Assembly (NCBI GenBank): GCA_902781655.1
Contig: CACZJZ010000016.1
Span: forward strand, 1-58,980
Direction: 5' to 3'
Source: an uncultured Lachnospiraceae bacterium
GTDB taxonomy: Bacteria; Bacillota; Clostridia; Lachnospirales; Lachnospiraceae
Length of the DNA stretch: 58,980 nucleotides
The notes beneath the pieces are model-generated. The model saw only the letters and a list, made by a program, of their open reading frames with translations. It had not been told where the DNA came from and made no database searches. The position numbers and the translations under genes were made by a program. Positions within the stretch are counted from its first letter, which is position 1. Each line of letters begins with the position of its first letter. Positions 29,134 to 37,586 of this stretch are shown here, one piece after another.

Positions 29134-29164
29134 AAAAAGGACCTCTGCTGAGCTTCAGAGGTCC
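29134..29164 (-). terminator. Intrinsic terminator after cysK
   Basis: On the minus strand GGACCTCTG and CAGAGGTCC (complements of 29156-29164 and 29139-29147) form a perfect 9-base stem with an 8-base loop, followed by TTTTTATT. It lies 50 bases after the cysK stop. Confidence 0.9.
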
Positions 29165-29213
29165 CTGGGAGGATTACATATGGTAGCGATGTCACTACGA
29201 TTAAATTTTGAGA

Positions 29214-30155
29214 TCAGTTCTCCGGATTGAACAGCGCGGTGGACAGATAGCGGTCTCCGGAATCCGGAAGAAGCGCCACGATCACCTTGCCCTTGTACTC
29301 CTCGCGGGCTGCCAGCTGCTTTGCCGCCCACAGTGCCGCGCCGGAAGAAATACCGACCAGGACGCCCTCGGAGGTTGCAAAGCTTCTGCCCTCCTCAAAC
29401 GCCGCCTCGTTCGGGACGCGGATGATTTCATCATAGATGCCGGTGTCCAGCGTCTTCGGAACGAAACCGGCCCCGATGCCCTGAATTTTGTGCGGTCCGG
29501 GCTTCTCGCCGGACAGAACCGCGGAGGTATCCGGCTCGACCGCGATAACCTTCACGTCCGGATTCTTCTCCTTCAGATACTTGCCGACGCCGCTCAGCGT
29601 TCCGCCGGTGCCGACGCCTGCGATAAACGCATCGACCCTGCCGTCCGTGTCCTCCCAGATTTCGGGACCGGTGGTCTCATAATGTGCCTTCGGATTCGCC
29701 GGATTGTCGAACTGTCCGAGAATGACAGACCCCGGAATCGACTTCTGCAGCTCCTCCGCCCTGGCAATGGCACCCTTCATGCCCTTGGCGCCTTCCGTCA
29801 GAACCAGTTCCGCGCCGTATGCCTTGAGGAGATTGCGGCGCTCCACACTCATGGTGTCGGGAAGCGTCAGGATCGCGTGATACCCCTTCGCAGCCGCGAC
29901 AGAGGCGATGCCAATGCCCGTGTTGCCGGAGGTAGGTTCAATAATGGTCGCGCCGGGCTTCAGCGTGCCCTTCTTCTCTGCATCCTCAATCATGGCAAGC
30001 GCGATGCGATCCTTCACGGAGCCTGCCGGGTTGAAATACTCGAGCTTCACCAGAATCGTCGCGTCCTTCACGCCGTTCTTCGCCTCATAATTCTTTGGCT
30101 CCAGCAGAGGGGTATGCCCAATCAGCTGCGATGCGCTTGTCTTAATGTTTGCCAT
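29214..30155 (-). CDS. cysK: Cysteine synthase (O-acetylserine sulfhydrylase)
   Basis: CysK makes cysteine from O-acetylserine and sulfide, using pyridoxal phosphate. The 313 residues contain [10 protein letters not shown] with the cofactor Lys48, the substrate loop [16 protein letters not shown], the phosphate-binding [12 protein letters not shown] and [23 protein letters not shown] precedes the ATG. It is monocistronic: a consensus promoter is at 30304-30332 and a terminator at 29134-29164. Confidence 0.97.
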   Translation of the reverse strand: MANIKTSASQLIGHTPLLEPKNYEAKNGVKDATILVKLEYFNPAGSVKDRIALAMIEDAEKKGTLKPGATIIEPTSGNTGIGIASVAAAKGYHAILTLPDTMSVERRNLLKAYGAELVLTEGAKGMKGAIARAEELQKSIPGSVILGQFDNPANPKAHYETTGPEIWEDTDGRVDAFIAGVGTGGTLSGVGKYLKEKNPDVKVIAVEPDTSAVLSGEKPGPHKIQGIGAGFVPKTLDTGIYDEIIRVPNEAAFEEGRSFATSEGVLVGISSGAALWAAKQLAAREEYKGKVIVALLPDSGDRYLSTALFNPEN

Positions 30156-30243
30156 GATTTCTCCTCTCCGCCGCTTCTTAGCGGCACCCGTGGTTCTCCT
30201 ACTTTATGATTTCTGCTCTGTCCATCCATTAGCTGGTCGAAAA

Positions 30244-30257
30244 CAGGAGCGCTCCTG
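30244..30257 (-). promoter_or_regulatory. 14-base palindrome in the cysK leader
   Basis: CAGGAGCGCTCCTG is a perfect palindrome about 45 bases after the predicted cysK transcription start. It could be a DNA operator for a sulfur regulator or a small RNA hairpin. A second short stem GCCGC/GCGGC lies near 30170-30185, just before the ribosome-binding site. Confidence 0.4.
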
Positions 30258-30303
30258 CATTACTCTGTATTCCTAGTTGTTTTATATGATTTGTGTTGAC
30301 ATG

Positions 30304-30332
30304 ATAATACGGCACACCCAATCTCTTGTCAA
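30304..30332 (-). promoter_or_regulatory. cysK promoter
   Basis: On the minus strand a perfect TTGACA (complement of 30327-30332) and TATTAT (complement of 30304-30309) are 17 bases apart. The leader to the cysK ATG is about 140 bases. Confidence 0.8.
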
Positions 30333-30362
30333 TATCGAATTTCTAATTTTTTGCAGGACTGC

Positions 30363-30393
30363 AAAAAAGGATCCCTGCCGACGCCAGGGACCC
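30363..30393 (-). terminator. Intrinsic terminator of the opp operon
   Basis: Read on the minus strand, GGGTCCCTG pairs with CAGGGATCC (one mismatch) and is followed by TTTTTT. It lies 30 bases after the oppF-type gene and immediately before the cysK promoter. The T tract also takes part in a separate perfect 10-base inverted repeat, TTTTTTGCAG/CTGCAAAAAA (30347-30368). Confidence 0.85.
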
Positions 30394-30419
30394 TCTTTTC
30401 TGCACTGTTATGCAAGTTG

Positions 30420-31421
30420 TTATCCATGATTTTGCTCCGCCACGCACCGGAAGCATGCAGCAAAATGTCCTCCTCCGCAGTCCACAAGCCGGGGCTCCTC
30501 CTGACTGCATCGCATGACCGCATAGGGACACCGGGTATGAAATCTGCACCCGGCGGGCATATGAATCGGACTTGGCGCCTCCCCCTGCATTCCTTTCTCA
30601 TAGATCATCGAGCGATCCCCGATTTTCGGAGTTGCCCGCAGCAGTGCCTCCGTATAGGGATGCAGCGGATTTTGAAAAAGCTGTTCCGTGGGGGACGATT
30701 CCACAATCTCGCCAAGATACATCACCACCACCTTATCCGAGATATATTGGACCACCGTGAGGTCATGAGAAATAAAAAGCATGGACAAGCCCAGCTCCTG
30801 CCTCAGATCGCACAACAGGTTGATGATCTGTGCCTGGATGGAGACATCGAGTGCTGTGATCGCCTCATCTGCAATCAACAGCTCCGGTCTGACAAGAAGT
30901 GCCCTTGCGATGCTGATCCTCTGTCTCTGGCCTCCGGACAGCTGCGCAGGATACGAATCCAGATAGGATGCATTCAGTCCAACCAGTTCCAGATAGTGAA
31001 CGGCTGTCTGTTCTCTTTCGACCGGACTGCAAAGATGGTGCACTGCCATGATTTCATAGAGCATCTGCCGAATCCGCATTCTGGGATTGAGCGATGCATA
31101 TGGATCCTGGAATACCATCTGAATTCTGGTGCCATACAGGTTCTTCTGCCCTGCCTTTGTCCTCACGATCGAGCGTCCATCAAAGAGGATGTCGCCGCTA
31201 TCCGCTGAATACAGATTGGTGATTACCCTCGCCAGAGTGCTTTTCCCGCATCCGCTCTCCCCGACGAGACCGGTCACCTCGCCTCTGCGGAGAGTAAGAT
31301 TCAGATGGTCAACCGCATGAACCGCTTCCGGTTTCTGATGATGAAGACACTGTTTCAGTGTTCGTCTGACCGGGAAATATTTTGTGAGATCCTTTACCTC
31401 AAGAATATTGTCCGCTTCCAT
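30420..31421 (-). CDS. oppF: Oligopeptide/dipeptide ABC transporter ATPase, OppF-like
   Basis: One of two ATPases of the importer. Walker A is GESGCGKST, Q-loop VFQDPYASLNP, signature LSGGQRQR, switch SHDLTVV; the C terminus has the oligopeptide-family domain with cysteines (FHTRCPYAVMRC) that may hold an Fe-S cluster. Walker B reads LLIADEAITALD, with Ala where most relatives have Pro. The ATG at 31421 is preferred (AAGGATAGA upstream, family start); in-frame ATG at 31463 and TTG at 31469, overlapping the oppD stop, are alternatives. Last gene of the operon. Confidence 0.9.
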   Translation of the reverse strand: MEADNILEVKDLTKYFPVRRTLKQCLHHQKPEAVHAVDHLNLTLRRGEVTGLVGESGCGKSTLARVITNLYSADSGDILFDGRSIVRTKAGQKNLYGTRIQMVFQDPYASLNPRMRIRQMLYEIMAVHHLCSPVEREQTAVHYLELVGLNASYLDSYPAQLSGGQRQRISIARALLVRPELLIADEAITALDVSIQAQIINLLCDLRQELGLSMLFISHDLTVVQYISDKVVVMYLGEIVESSPTEQLFQNPLHPYTEALLRATPKIGDRSMIYEKGMQGEAPSPIHMPAGCRFHTRCPYAVMRCSQEEPRLVDCGGGHFAACFRCVAEQNHG

Positions 31422-31465
31422 TCTATCCTTCATTTCCACTGCCATGGCTCCCTGCTGCGTCATTC

Positions 31466-32455
31466 TCAAACTGTATCTCTCCCGTCTGGCTTCCCGGCAT
31501 TCCAGCAGGTATAGTAGTGATCCGCTGTGAGATGGAATACTTCAGGATACGCGCGGCGGCACTGCTCTGATGCCAGCGGGCACCGCGGTTCAAATGGACA
31601 TCCGATGATTTCGGCAGAAAGGTCCGGCGTGTGCCCCGGGATGGATTTCAATCTCTTTCCTCTGTCCTCCAGATTTGGAACAGACTGAATAAGACCTCTG
31701 GTGTAGGGATGCATCGGATCCCGGAACAAAACATCTGCAGGCGCCTGTTCGACTATTTTGCCCGCATACATCACAGCGATTCTGTCGCAAAGTTCGGAGG
31801 CTGCTCCCAAATCATGCGTAATAAAAATCATCGCCATACCAAGCGTGCCGCGAAGATCCAGGAGAAGGCGGATGATTTGCTGCTGCACTGTGACATCCAG
31901 CGCAGTGGTCGGTTCATCCGCAATCAACAGTTCCGGTTTTGACGCCAGCGCAATCGCGATCATAGCTCTCTGCCGCATCCCGCCGCTGAACTGGTGCGGA
32001 TACTGCCGGAGACGCTCCTCCGGAGATGGAATGCCGACCATCCGCAGCAGTCTGGCTGCCTCTTCCCGCTTTTTCTCTCTGTTCAGCTTTCCCGGCATGG
32101 TCTCCGTCAACTGTTCCCTGATCGTGGTGACAGGATTCAGCGTGTTCATTGGCTCCTGAAAGATCATGGCGATCTCCCGGCCACGGATGTCTCTCATCGC
32201 CTTCTCCCCCTTTTCCGTCAGATCAATGCCTTTAAAAAGGATCTCTCCGCCGGTAATGCGTCCGCCGGAAGGCAGAAGCTGAATGACAGACCTGCAGGTG
32301 GCGCTCTTCCCACAGCCCGATTCTCCGACAATGCCGAGGATTTCTCCCTTTTTCAAGATAAATGAAACACCGTTGACGGCATGTACGGTACGGGCGCCGC
32401 TCTGAAACTCCGTCCTCAAATTGTTCACTGTCAGAAGCGTTTCGTCCATGATCAT
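31466..32455 (-). CDS. oppD: Oligopeptide/dipeptide ABC transporter ATPase, OppD-like
   Basis: The 329-residue ATPase has Walker A GESGCGKSAT, Q-loop FQEPMNTLNP, signature FSGGMRQR, Walker B LLIADEPTTALD and switch ITHDLGAA, followed by the OppD/F C-terminal domain (HPYTRGLIQSVPNLEDRG, CPFEPRCPLASEQC). Its first ATG overlaps the oppC stop by four bases (ATGA); a second ATG two codons later has better spacing from GGGAGAGG. Together with OppF it energises peptide uptake through OppB and OppC. Confidence 0.92.
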   Translation of the reverse strand: MIMDETLLTVNNLRTEFQSGARTVHAVNGVSFILKKGEILGIVGESGCGKSATCRSVIQLLPSGGRITGGEILFKGIDLTEKGEKAMRDIRGREIAMIFQEPMNTLNPVTTIREQLTETMPGKLNREKKREEAARLLRMVGIPSPEERLRQYPHQFSGGMRQRAMIAIALASKPELLIADEPTTALDVTVQQQIIRLLLDLRGTLGMAMIFITHDLGAASELCDRIAVMYAGKIVEQAPADVLFRDPMHPYTRGLIQSVPNLEDRGKRLKSIPGHTPDLSAEIIGCPFEPRCPLASEQCRRAYPEVFHLTADHYYTCWNAGKPDGRDTV

Positions 32456-33300
32456 CCTCTCCCATCATTTGTCAGAAATCTGGCCGCGGATTCTCCCACC
32501 AGACTCAGTGCGGTTCCCGTGATGGCAAGCGCAAGCCCGGGGAAGGCGCAGATCCACCAGGCGGTAAGAATAAACTGACGCCCCTCTGTGATAATCGCTC
32601 CCCACTCCGGGATCGGCGGCTGCACACCCAGACCGAGAAAGCTCATGGAAGCGCCGACCAGCATGCACATCATGATATCGGATACCGCATATACAATCGC
32701 GCCGTTGATGGCATTCGGCAGTATGTGCCTGACGCAGATGCGGAAATTGGAAAATCCCAGTACCCGGGCTGCCTGCACATAATCCAGATTCTTTTCCGTC
32801 AGAACCTCACTGCGCACCAGTTTTGCGTAATCCTTCCATCCCACCAGCCAGACCGCGATATAGAGATTGGAAATGTTCGGTCCCAGAATGGACATAATGG
32901 CAATGATCAGGACGGTGAACGGGAAAGCCGTCATCACGTCCTGTACTCTCATGACGATGGCATCGGCCAGGCCCCCGTAGTAACCAGCGATGAGACCGAC
33001 CAGACTTCCGGTGAGAAAGGGAACGATCATCGCGATGAATCCGATGAGCAGATCCACCCTGGTTCCATAGACGACACGGGCAAAGACATCTCTGCCATAC
33101 TGGTCCGTCCCGAACGGATGCTCCCCAGACGGCGCCAGCAGAGCATTCAGCAGATCCTGTTCATATGGGTCGCGTCTTGTATAAATGCGCGGAAAGAATG
33201 CCGCAAGAAGAACCAGTACGAGTAACACGAGGCCGATGATCGTACCGGCATCCAGCTTCCCGGCTCCCCGGATTTTTTTTGCAATTCTGCTTCTTAACAT
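32452..33300 (-). CDS. oppC: Oligopeptide/dipeptide ABC transporter permease, OppC-like
   Basis: A 282-residue permease with about six membrane segments. The N-terminal segment is followed by the OppC hallmark HPFGTDQYGRDVFARVVYGT, and the ATPase-contact loop is DYVQAARVLGFSNFRICVRH. It starts 8 bases after oppB and overlaps oppD by four bases, so the four genes are translated together. Confidence 0.93.
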   Translation of the reverse strand: MLRSRIAKKIRGAGKLDAGTIIGLVLLVLVLLAAFFPRIYTRRDPYEQDLLNALLAPSGEHPFGTDQYGRDVFARVVYGTRVDLLIGFIAMIVPFLTGSLVGLIAGYYGGLADAIVMRVQDVMTAFPFTVLIIAIMSILGPNISNLYIAVWLVGWKDYAKLVRSEVLTEKNLDYVQAARVLGFSNFRICVRHILPNAINGAIVYAVSDIMMCMLVGASMSFLGLGVQPPIPEWGAIITEGRQFILTAWWICAFPGLALAITGTALSLVGESAARFLTNDGRG

Positions 33301-33308
33301 AGAATCTC

Positions 33309-34250
33309 CTAGTTCATGCTGATTCTCGGATCGATGTAGGAATAGACAATGTCAGTCACCAGGGTGATGACCATGACGACCAGGGCATATACAAGGACCG
33401 TACCCTGCACCAGAACGTAATCCCTGCCGTCGATCGCATCGACCAACATCTTGCCCATTCCCGGAAGGCTGTAGACAAACTCAATCACAACGCTTCCGCC
33501 GAGCAGAGAGGTGATCCGCATGGCGACAATCGTCATCGTGGAAACCATCACATTTTTCAGAATATACCGGTTCCGGATAATGCCGGGCGAGGCTCCCTTC
33601 GATCTGGCAAAATTCACATAGTCCTTCTCCAGGAGCTTTTTCACCGCGCTCTGAATATTCCTAATCAAAATACCAACCGAACCGATGGCACCGGTGAATG
33701 CCGGAAGAATCATGCAACGGATATGATCTGCGACGGTCTCTCCCCATCCGCCGATCGGGACCCAGTGGAGCCTGAGACCGAACAGCAGAAGAAGCAGAAT
33801 TCCAAACCAGAACTCGGGAAGCGAAAGAATCACAAGCGACACCGAGGAGATGGTTTTGTCAACGCCCCTGTGCCTCGTCGTTCCCGCAATATAACCCAAC
33901 GGAGTGCCGATCAGAAGCGTAAAAAGTGTACAAAGCAGCGTATACAGGATTGTGACCCTCATCCTCTGCGCAATCAGATGAGAGACAGAATCCTTCAGAC
34001 GGATGGAAATTCCGAGATCCAGATGAAACAGACGCTTCATATAGATCAGATACTGGATCCAGACAGGCTTGTCGAGTCCCATCCTGATTTCCATATCTCT
34101 GATCGCCGATGCCGGCGCCTTTTCTCCCAGAATAGTCTCGGCCGGATTGCCGGGGATCAGCCGAATTCCCCAGAAGATGATGACCGTGACGACAAACATC
34201 ACCGGAATCATCTGCATAATCCGAATCAAAATGTAACGCAGCTGTTTCAT
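33309..34250 (-). CDS. oppB: Oligopeptide/dipeptide ABC transporter permease, OppB-like
   Basis: The 313-residue protein has six likely membrane segments and the OppB features IRLIPGNPAE near the N terminus, the coupling loop DYVNFARSKGASPGIIRNRY and the C-terminal VIEFVYSLPGMGKMLVDAI. GAGAGGAATTCT precedes the ATG. A hairpin in the 95-base gap after oppA probably lowers its expression relative to the binding protein. Confidence 0.93.
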   Translation of the reverse strand: MKQLRYILIRIMQMIPVMFVVTVIIFWGIRLIPGNPAETILGEKAPASAIRDMEIRMGLDKPVWIQYLIYMKRLFHLDLGISIRLKDSVSHLIAQRMRVTILYTLLCTLFTLLIGTPLGYIAGTTRHRGVDKTISSVSLVILSLPEFWFGILLLLLFGLRLHWVPIGGWGETVADHIRCMILPAFTGAIGSVGILIRNIQSAVKKLLEKDYVNFARSKGASPGIIRNRYILKNVMVSTMTIVAMRITSLLGGSVVIEFVYSLPGMGKMLVDAIDGRDYVLVQGTVLVYALVVMVITLVTDIVYSYIDPRISMN

Positions 34251-34280
34251 AGAATTCCTCTCCGAGCCGGAATAAAGAGA

Positions 34281-34316
34281 ATCCTGAGGACGCGGCAGGC
34301 AACCGGCCCTCAGGAT
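34281..34316 (-). other. Intercistronic hairpin between oppA and oppB
   Basis: A perfect 9-base stem ATCCTGAGG/CCTCAGGAT (34281-34289 with 34308-34316) encloses an 18-base loop that can fold further. On the minus strand it is followed by TCTCTTTATT, a weak T tract. Such structures after a solute-binding gene commonly act as partial terminators or protect the upstream message. Confidence 0.7.
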
Positions 34317-34345
34317 GCGTCAAGACAACATAATCAGAAATCCGA

Positions 34346-35998
34346 TTATTTTACCGTCAGGCTGTTGAAATAGTAGTTACCCAGAATTCCCTGCTCAAAT
34401 CCGGATACGTTGTCCCGCACCGCTATGGTCTCCGGGATCGTTGCGAGTGGGATAACCAGCGCGTTGTCTGCCATCAGCTCCTGCGCCTCGTAATAATTCT
34501 TCTTGCGGACATCCTCATCCGTTGTGGCTCCCGCTTCTTTGACAAGCTTCTCCGCCTTCTCCTGATCCGGCCCGTTCCATCCGAGATGCCAGCAGTCAAA
34601 ATTATCCTTGATGCAGAACAGTTCCATTTCCTCTGCCGTGTCCGTGATGTCGCTGGTGAAATAATTCAGAAGCACCTCAAAGGTCAGATTGTTCCGCGCA
34701 TCACGCCTTGCGGAGGAATCCATCTGCTGGATATCCAGATTGACGCCCACCTTGCTCCACTGATCCTTGAGGATGGTTGCTTCCATCAGGGAACTGGCAT
34801 CTCCGTTGGAGATAATCAGGTTCAGATTCAGATTGCTCTGTCCTGCCTCTGCCAGCAGTTCCTTTGCCTTATCCGGGTTATAGTCATAGCTTGTCAGATT
34901 CGGATTGAAGTGAGGTGCGGTCGGCCAGACCACCGAGGGACAGAGAGTACCAAGGCCGCCGAATACCGCCTTGTTGATTGCTTCCCGGTCCGTCGCGTAA
35001 TTCAATGCCTGCCTGACGCGTTTATCGTTCAGCTTTTCATTCGTGTAGTTGAACGACACATACTCCACATGCGTGGTCGGGAAATCGATCACCTTGACGC
35101 CCTCTGTATTTTGCGCCTGTGTTCTCATTTGCGCGGAGACCCCTTCGATGGCATCCACCTGCCCGGCCTGCAGCTGCATGAGTCTGGTATTGTCGTCCGG
35201 CACAACCGTCATATCAATTTCATCCGCCAGCGGATATCCGGCATCCCAGTAATAAGGATTCTTCTTCAGCACCATTTCCTGATCCTGCTTCCAGCTCTCC
35301 AGCAGGAATGGTCCGGCACCCAGCGGTGCAGAAGCCAGTTTGTCGCTCTCTGTGGCTGAATAATACTTCTCTGGATAAATTGCGCAGATAAAGCTCGCCA
35401 GGCAGGACATCAGAGAACCGGAGGGATTGTTCAAATCGATCTCGACGGTTTTATCGTCGACTGCCTTGACATCTTTGATGCAGGTGATCAGAGAACTCCA
35501 CGAACCACCCTTCAGCGCGCGGTTCAGACTGTACACCACATCGCTAGCCCTGACATCGGAACCGTCGCTGAATTTTGCGCCGTCGCGCAGCGTGAAGGTA
35601 TATGTCTTGCCGTCGTCACTGACATCCCACTTCTCAGCAAGACATGGTTCCAGTGATTTTCCATCCTCCGAGGTCTTGACCAGTCCTTCGAAAATCAGGC
35701 TGTCGACCCAGATATCTACATTGTCGCCGGCAAACGCCGGATCGAGCGTCACGGAATCGCCGCCGCGTGCAATTTTGACAACGACAGGCGACCCATCCCC
35801 CGCCGATGCAGCCCCATTTTCTTCTGTCGTAGTGGTTTCCTGCGACGTATTCCCTGTTTCTGCTTTCTCCTGTCCCGCAGTCGGCGCAACGGCTCCAGAC
35901 GATGACTGCGCTTCCGATGCGCCTGTACTTCCGCAGGCACTCATCGCCGCTGCTGAGATCATAAGGATACCGCACAAAATTTTCTTTCGAATTCGCAT
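34346..35998 (-). CDS. oppA: Peptide ABC transporter substrate-binding lipoprotein
   Basis: The 550-residue protein starts with a lipoprotein signal peptide: basic MRIRKK, a hydrophobic stretch, and a lipobox ending MSAC with the lipidated Cys at about residue 22. A Ser/Thr/Glu-rich spacer follows, then a family 5 extracellular solute-binding domain (SVTLDPAFAGDN, LAEKWDVSDDGKTYTFTLRD, DKRVRQALNYATDREAINKA). The ATG at 35998 follows AAGGAAAGTCAGA; 24 upstream open codons are not used. It is the first gene of the oppABCDF operon; substrates could be peptides, nickel or sugars-linked peptides, not resolvable here. Confidence 0.92.
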   Translation of the reverse strand: MRIRKKILCGILMISAAAMSACGSTGASEAQSSSGAVAPTAGQEKAETGNTSQETTTTEENGAASAGDGSPVVVKIARGGDSVTLDPAFAGDNVDIWVDSLIFEGLVKTSEDGKSLEPCLAEKWDVSDDGKTYTFTLRDGAKFSDGSDVRASDVVYSLNRALKGGSWSSLITCIKDVKAVDDKTVEIDLNNPSGSLMSCLASFICAIYPEKYYSATESDKLASAPLGAGPFLLESWKQDQEMVLKKNPYYWDAGYPLADEIDMTVVPDDNTRLMQLQAGQVDAIEGVSAQMRTQAQNTEGVKVIDFPTTHVEYVSFNYTNEKLNDKRVRQALNYATDREAINKAVFGGLGTLCPSVVWPTAPHFNPNLTSYDYNPDKAKELLAEAGQSNLNLNLIISNGDASSLMEATILKDQWSKVGVNLDIQQMDSSARRDARNNLTFEVLLNYFTSDITDTAEEMELFCIKDNFDCWHLGWNGPDQEKAEKLVKEAGATTDEDVRKKNYYEAQELMADNALVIPLATIPETIAVRDNVSGFEQGILGNYYFNSLTVK

Positions 35999-36335
35999 TC
36001 TGACTTTCCTTTCCGTCTGCAGCCCTCCCTGATGTCTTCCGCACCGCTTCCTGTCCAAATGCGGCAGCAATCCCGGGTGAATCGGGCTGTATTCCTCGCT
36101 GCTCTTATCAAAGTAACAGCGCCATCATACGGAACGAAAAGTCTGAGAAAAAGCAGGAAACGGTAAAGTTTCTGTAAATATTGCGTAAATTACTGTTATT
36201 ATTGTAATAATTGCATAAAAAGAACTATTTTTTTGTATCCTCGTGCTCAACTGTCACGCTGCTTCGCCTTCCGCAGAGCTGCTTTGCCGCCTCTCCTGCG
36301 GGCAAAGCAGCTTCTCCGCTGTCCTTGAAAGTAAA
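35999..36335 (-). promoter_or_regulatory. Upstream region of the opp operon, with strong hairpin
   Basis: The part at 36110-36240 is very AT-rich and must contain the oppA promoter, but no pair of elements stands out; TACAAT and TATGAT occur on the minus strand as possible -10 boxes without good -35 partners. Farther upstream, a perfect 12-base stem AGCTGCTTTGCC/GGCAAAGCAGCT with a 12-base loop spans 36277-36312. It has no T tract and its role is unclear. Confidence 0.5.
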
Positions 36336-36367
36336 GTAAAAAAAAGAAACCCCGGGCTTATCCCGGG
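36336..36367 (-). terminator. Intrinsic terminator after the ECF S-component gene
   Basis: On the minus strand CCCGGG and CCCGGG (complements of 36362-36367 and 36351-36356) form a GC-rich stem with a 5-base loop, followed by GTTTC and a long T tract (complement of 36336-36345). It lies about 65 bases beyond the stop of the gene at 36432. Confidence 0.85.
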
Positions 36368-36431
36368 ATTCCCTGAAAAAACACCTTTGTTCTGACCACA
36401 GCTGATCGTTATGGTTCCTGCGCAGCAGGCT

Positions 36432-37037
36432 TTACTCCGTCTTCGCCGGCTGCAGCTTCACGGCGCGGAGAATCCGCATCACGATCGGTGTGAGTGCGAC
36501 ATTGACACCGAACTCGACCAGGAAATTCAGGCCGATGAACGTGGTAAGAAAGACAAGAAGCAAATTGCCAGAAGTTCCCAGCGCGTTCTCGATGAGCGAC
36601 CGGAAGATCGTCAGACACGTGACACTGAAAATCCCTGTATTGATGATCGGCGCGATGACTGCTGCCATGACGACACCCAGATAGAAGCTGCGCCTGCGGA
36701 ACAGACGGAAAAATGCTCCTGCTGCAGCCCCCGCCGCAATGCCCTTCAGCAGACAGACCAGAATCGTCGCCGCCGGCTGAAACTCAAGCATAGCCGTGGA
36801 AAATGCACCTGCTGCCCCGGTCACAACCTGGATGGAAACCACAATACCAAAAGCCGCTCCGAGTACAGCTCCGCCCACAGGGCCATACAGAATGGCCCCG
36901 ATGATAATCGGAAGCATCGTCAGGGTCACCGTAAAGGGACCGAGCGGAATGACGACTGCCACCTGCAGAATGATGACAATGGCGGTCAGAACCGCGAGTA
37001 CTGCGAGTCTCTGTGTGTTGCTGTGTTCTTTATTCAT
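36432..37037 (-). CDS. ECF transporter S component (substrate-specific vitamin-binding membrane protein)
   Basis: The 201-residue protein has about six membrane segments and the ECF S-component look: RLAVLAVLTAIVIILQVAV at the first helix, with the Ala-rich pattern used for EcfT contact, then GPFTVTLTMLPIIIGAILYG and a Gly/Ala-rich loop. AGGAGGAGAAAA precedes the ATG at 37037; ten upstream codons are rejected. No ATPase is adjacent, so it probably shares the EcfA-EcfT module at 2.4-5.1 kb. The vitamin cannot be named; no riboswitch is visible in its short (about 45-base) leader. Confidence 0.8.
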   Translation of the reverse strand: MNKEHSNTQRLAVLAVLTAIVIILQVAVVIPLGPFTVTLTMLPIIIGAILYGPVGGAVLGAAFGIVVSIQVVTGAAGAFSTAMLEFQPAATILVCLLKGIAAGAAAGAFFRLFRRRSFYLGVVMAAVIAPIINTGIFSVTCLTIFRSLIENALGTSGNLLLVFLTTFIGLNFLVEFGVNVALTPIVMRILRAVKLQPAKTE

Positions 37038-37087
37038 TTTTCTCCTCCTGCTGCTGTTTCGGACCATTCCGAATATAGCGCACGCTC

Positions 37088-37115
37088 ATTATACCGCTCC
37101 GCCGGCCGATTACAA
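37088..37115 (-). promoter_or_regulatory. Promoter of the ECF S-component gene
   Basis: On the minus strand TTGTAA (complement of 37110-37115), 16 bases, then a perfect TATAAT (complement of 37088-37093). Predicted start near 37081. Confidence 0.7.
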
Positions 37116-37261
37116 GAAGCTCCTCCCTCTCCCATCGATCATTCAAAATACAAAATACACAGAACACGACAGATATGGTATATCTGGTATATGCGATATG
37201 TTCTGAACCCCGTGTTCCGCGCTCCGGCCCGAAGGCTGTGCGTGCGAAAACGGCCTGCCCA

Positions 37262-37488
37262 CTGAGGGAAATGCATATCAGGAGAATCCGCAAGGTACGC
37301 ATCGTGACAGAGCTCTTTCAGCGGGGAGAAATCAATATCCTGATAGGGACGAAATCTCTTCTGGGCGAGGGCTGGGACAGTCCATGCATCAATTCCCTTA
37401 TTCTTGCGAGCTTCGTCGGATCGTTTATACTGTCAAATCAGATGCGTGGCGGGTCGTTCGGATAGATGCGAAAAATCCGGATCGGCGC
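37262..37488 (+). pseudogene. Relic of a DEAD/DEAH-box helicase (C-terminal helicase motifs)
   Basis: The frame around 37304-37450 encodes LFQRGEINILIGTKSLLGEG followed by WDSPCINSLILASFVGSF and LSNQMRG, which is the motif V-VI region of a large superfamily II helicase I know from Lachnospiraceae. The frame then stops (GSFG, stop at 37463-37465), but the +2 frame continues VVRIDAKNPDR, like the residues that normally follow. There is no upstream helicase body. It is therefore a short, frameshifted fragment of a lost gene. The first codons of the open frame (from 37175) have no similarity. Confidence 0.75.
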
Positions 37489-37586
37489 CCGCGGGGATGC
37501 GGGATTCGGAGGAAATGATGATATACTATTGATACACAGCCGCCGCGCATCCGGCGTTCGGCAATTTCAAGGAGGGTAATTTTTCG

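Noticed and set aside
30156-30303. T-box-like words (ACCACGGGTGCCGC) in the cysK leader
   Set aside because: The leader is only about 140 bases and lacks the specifier stem, the T-box sequence in proper form and a terminator, so a T-box riboswitch is not supported.
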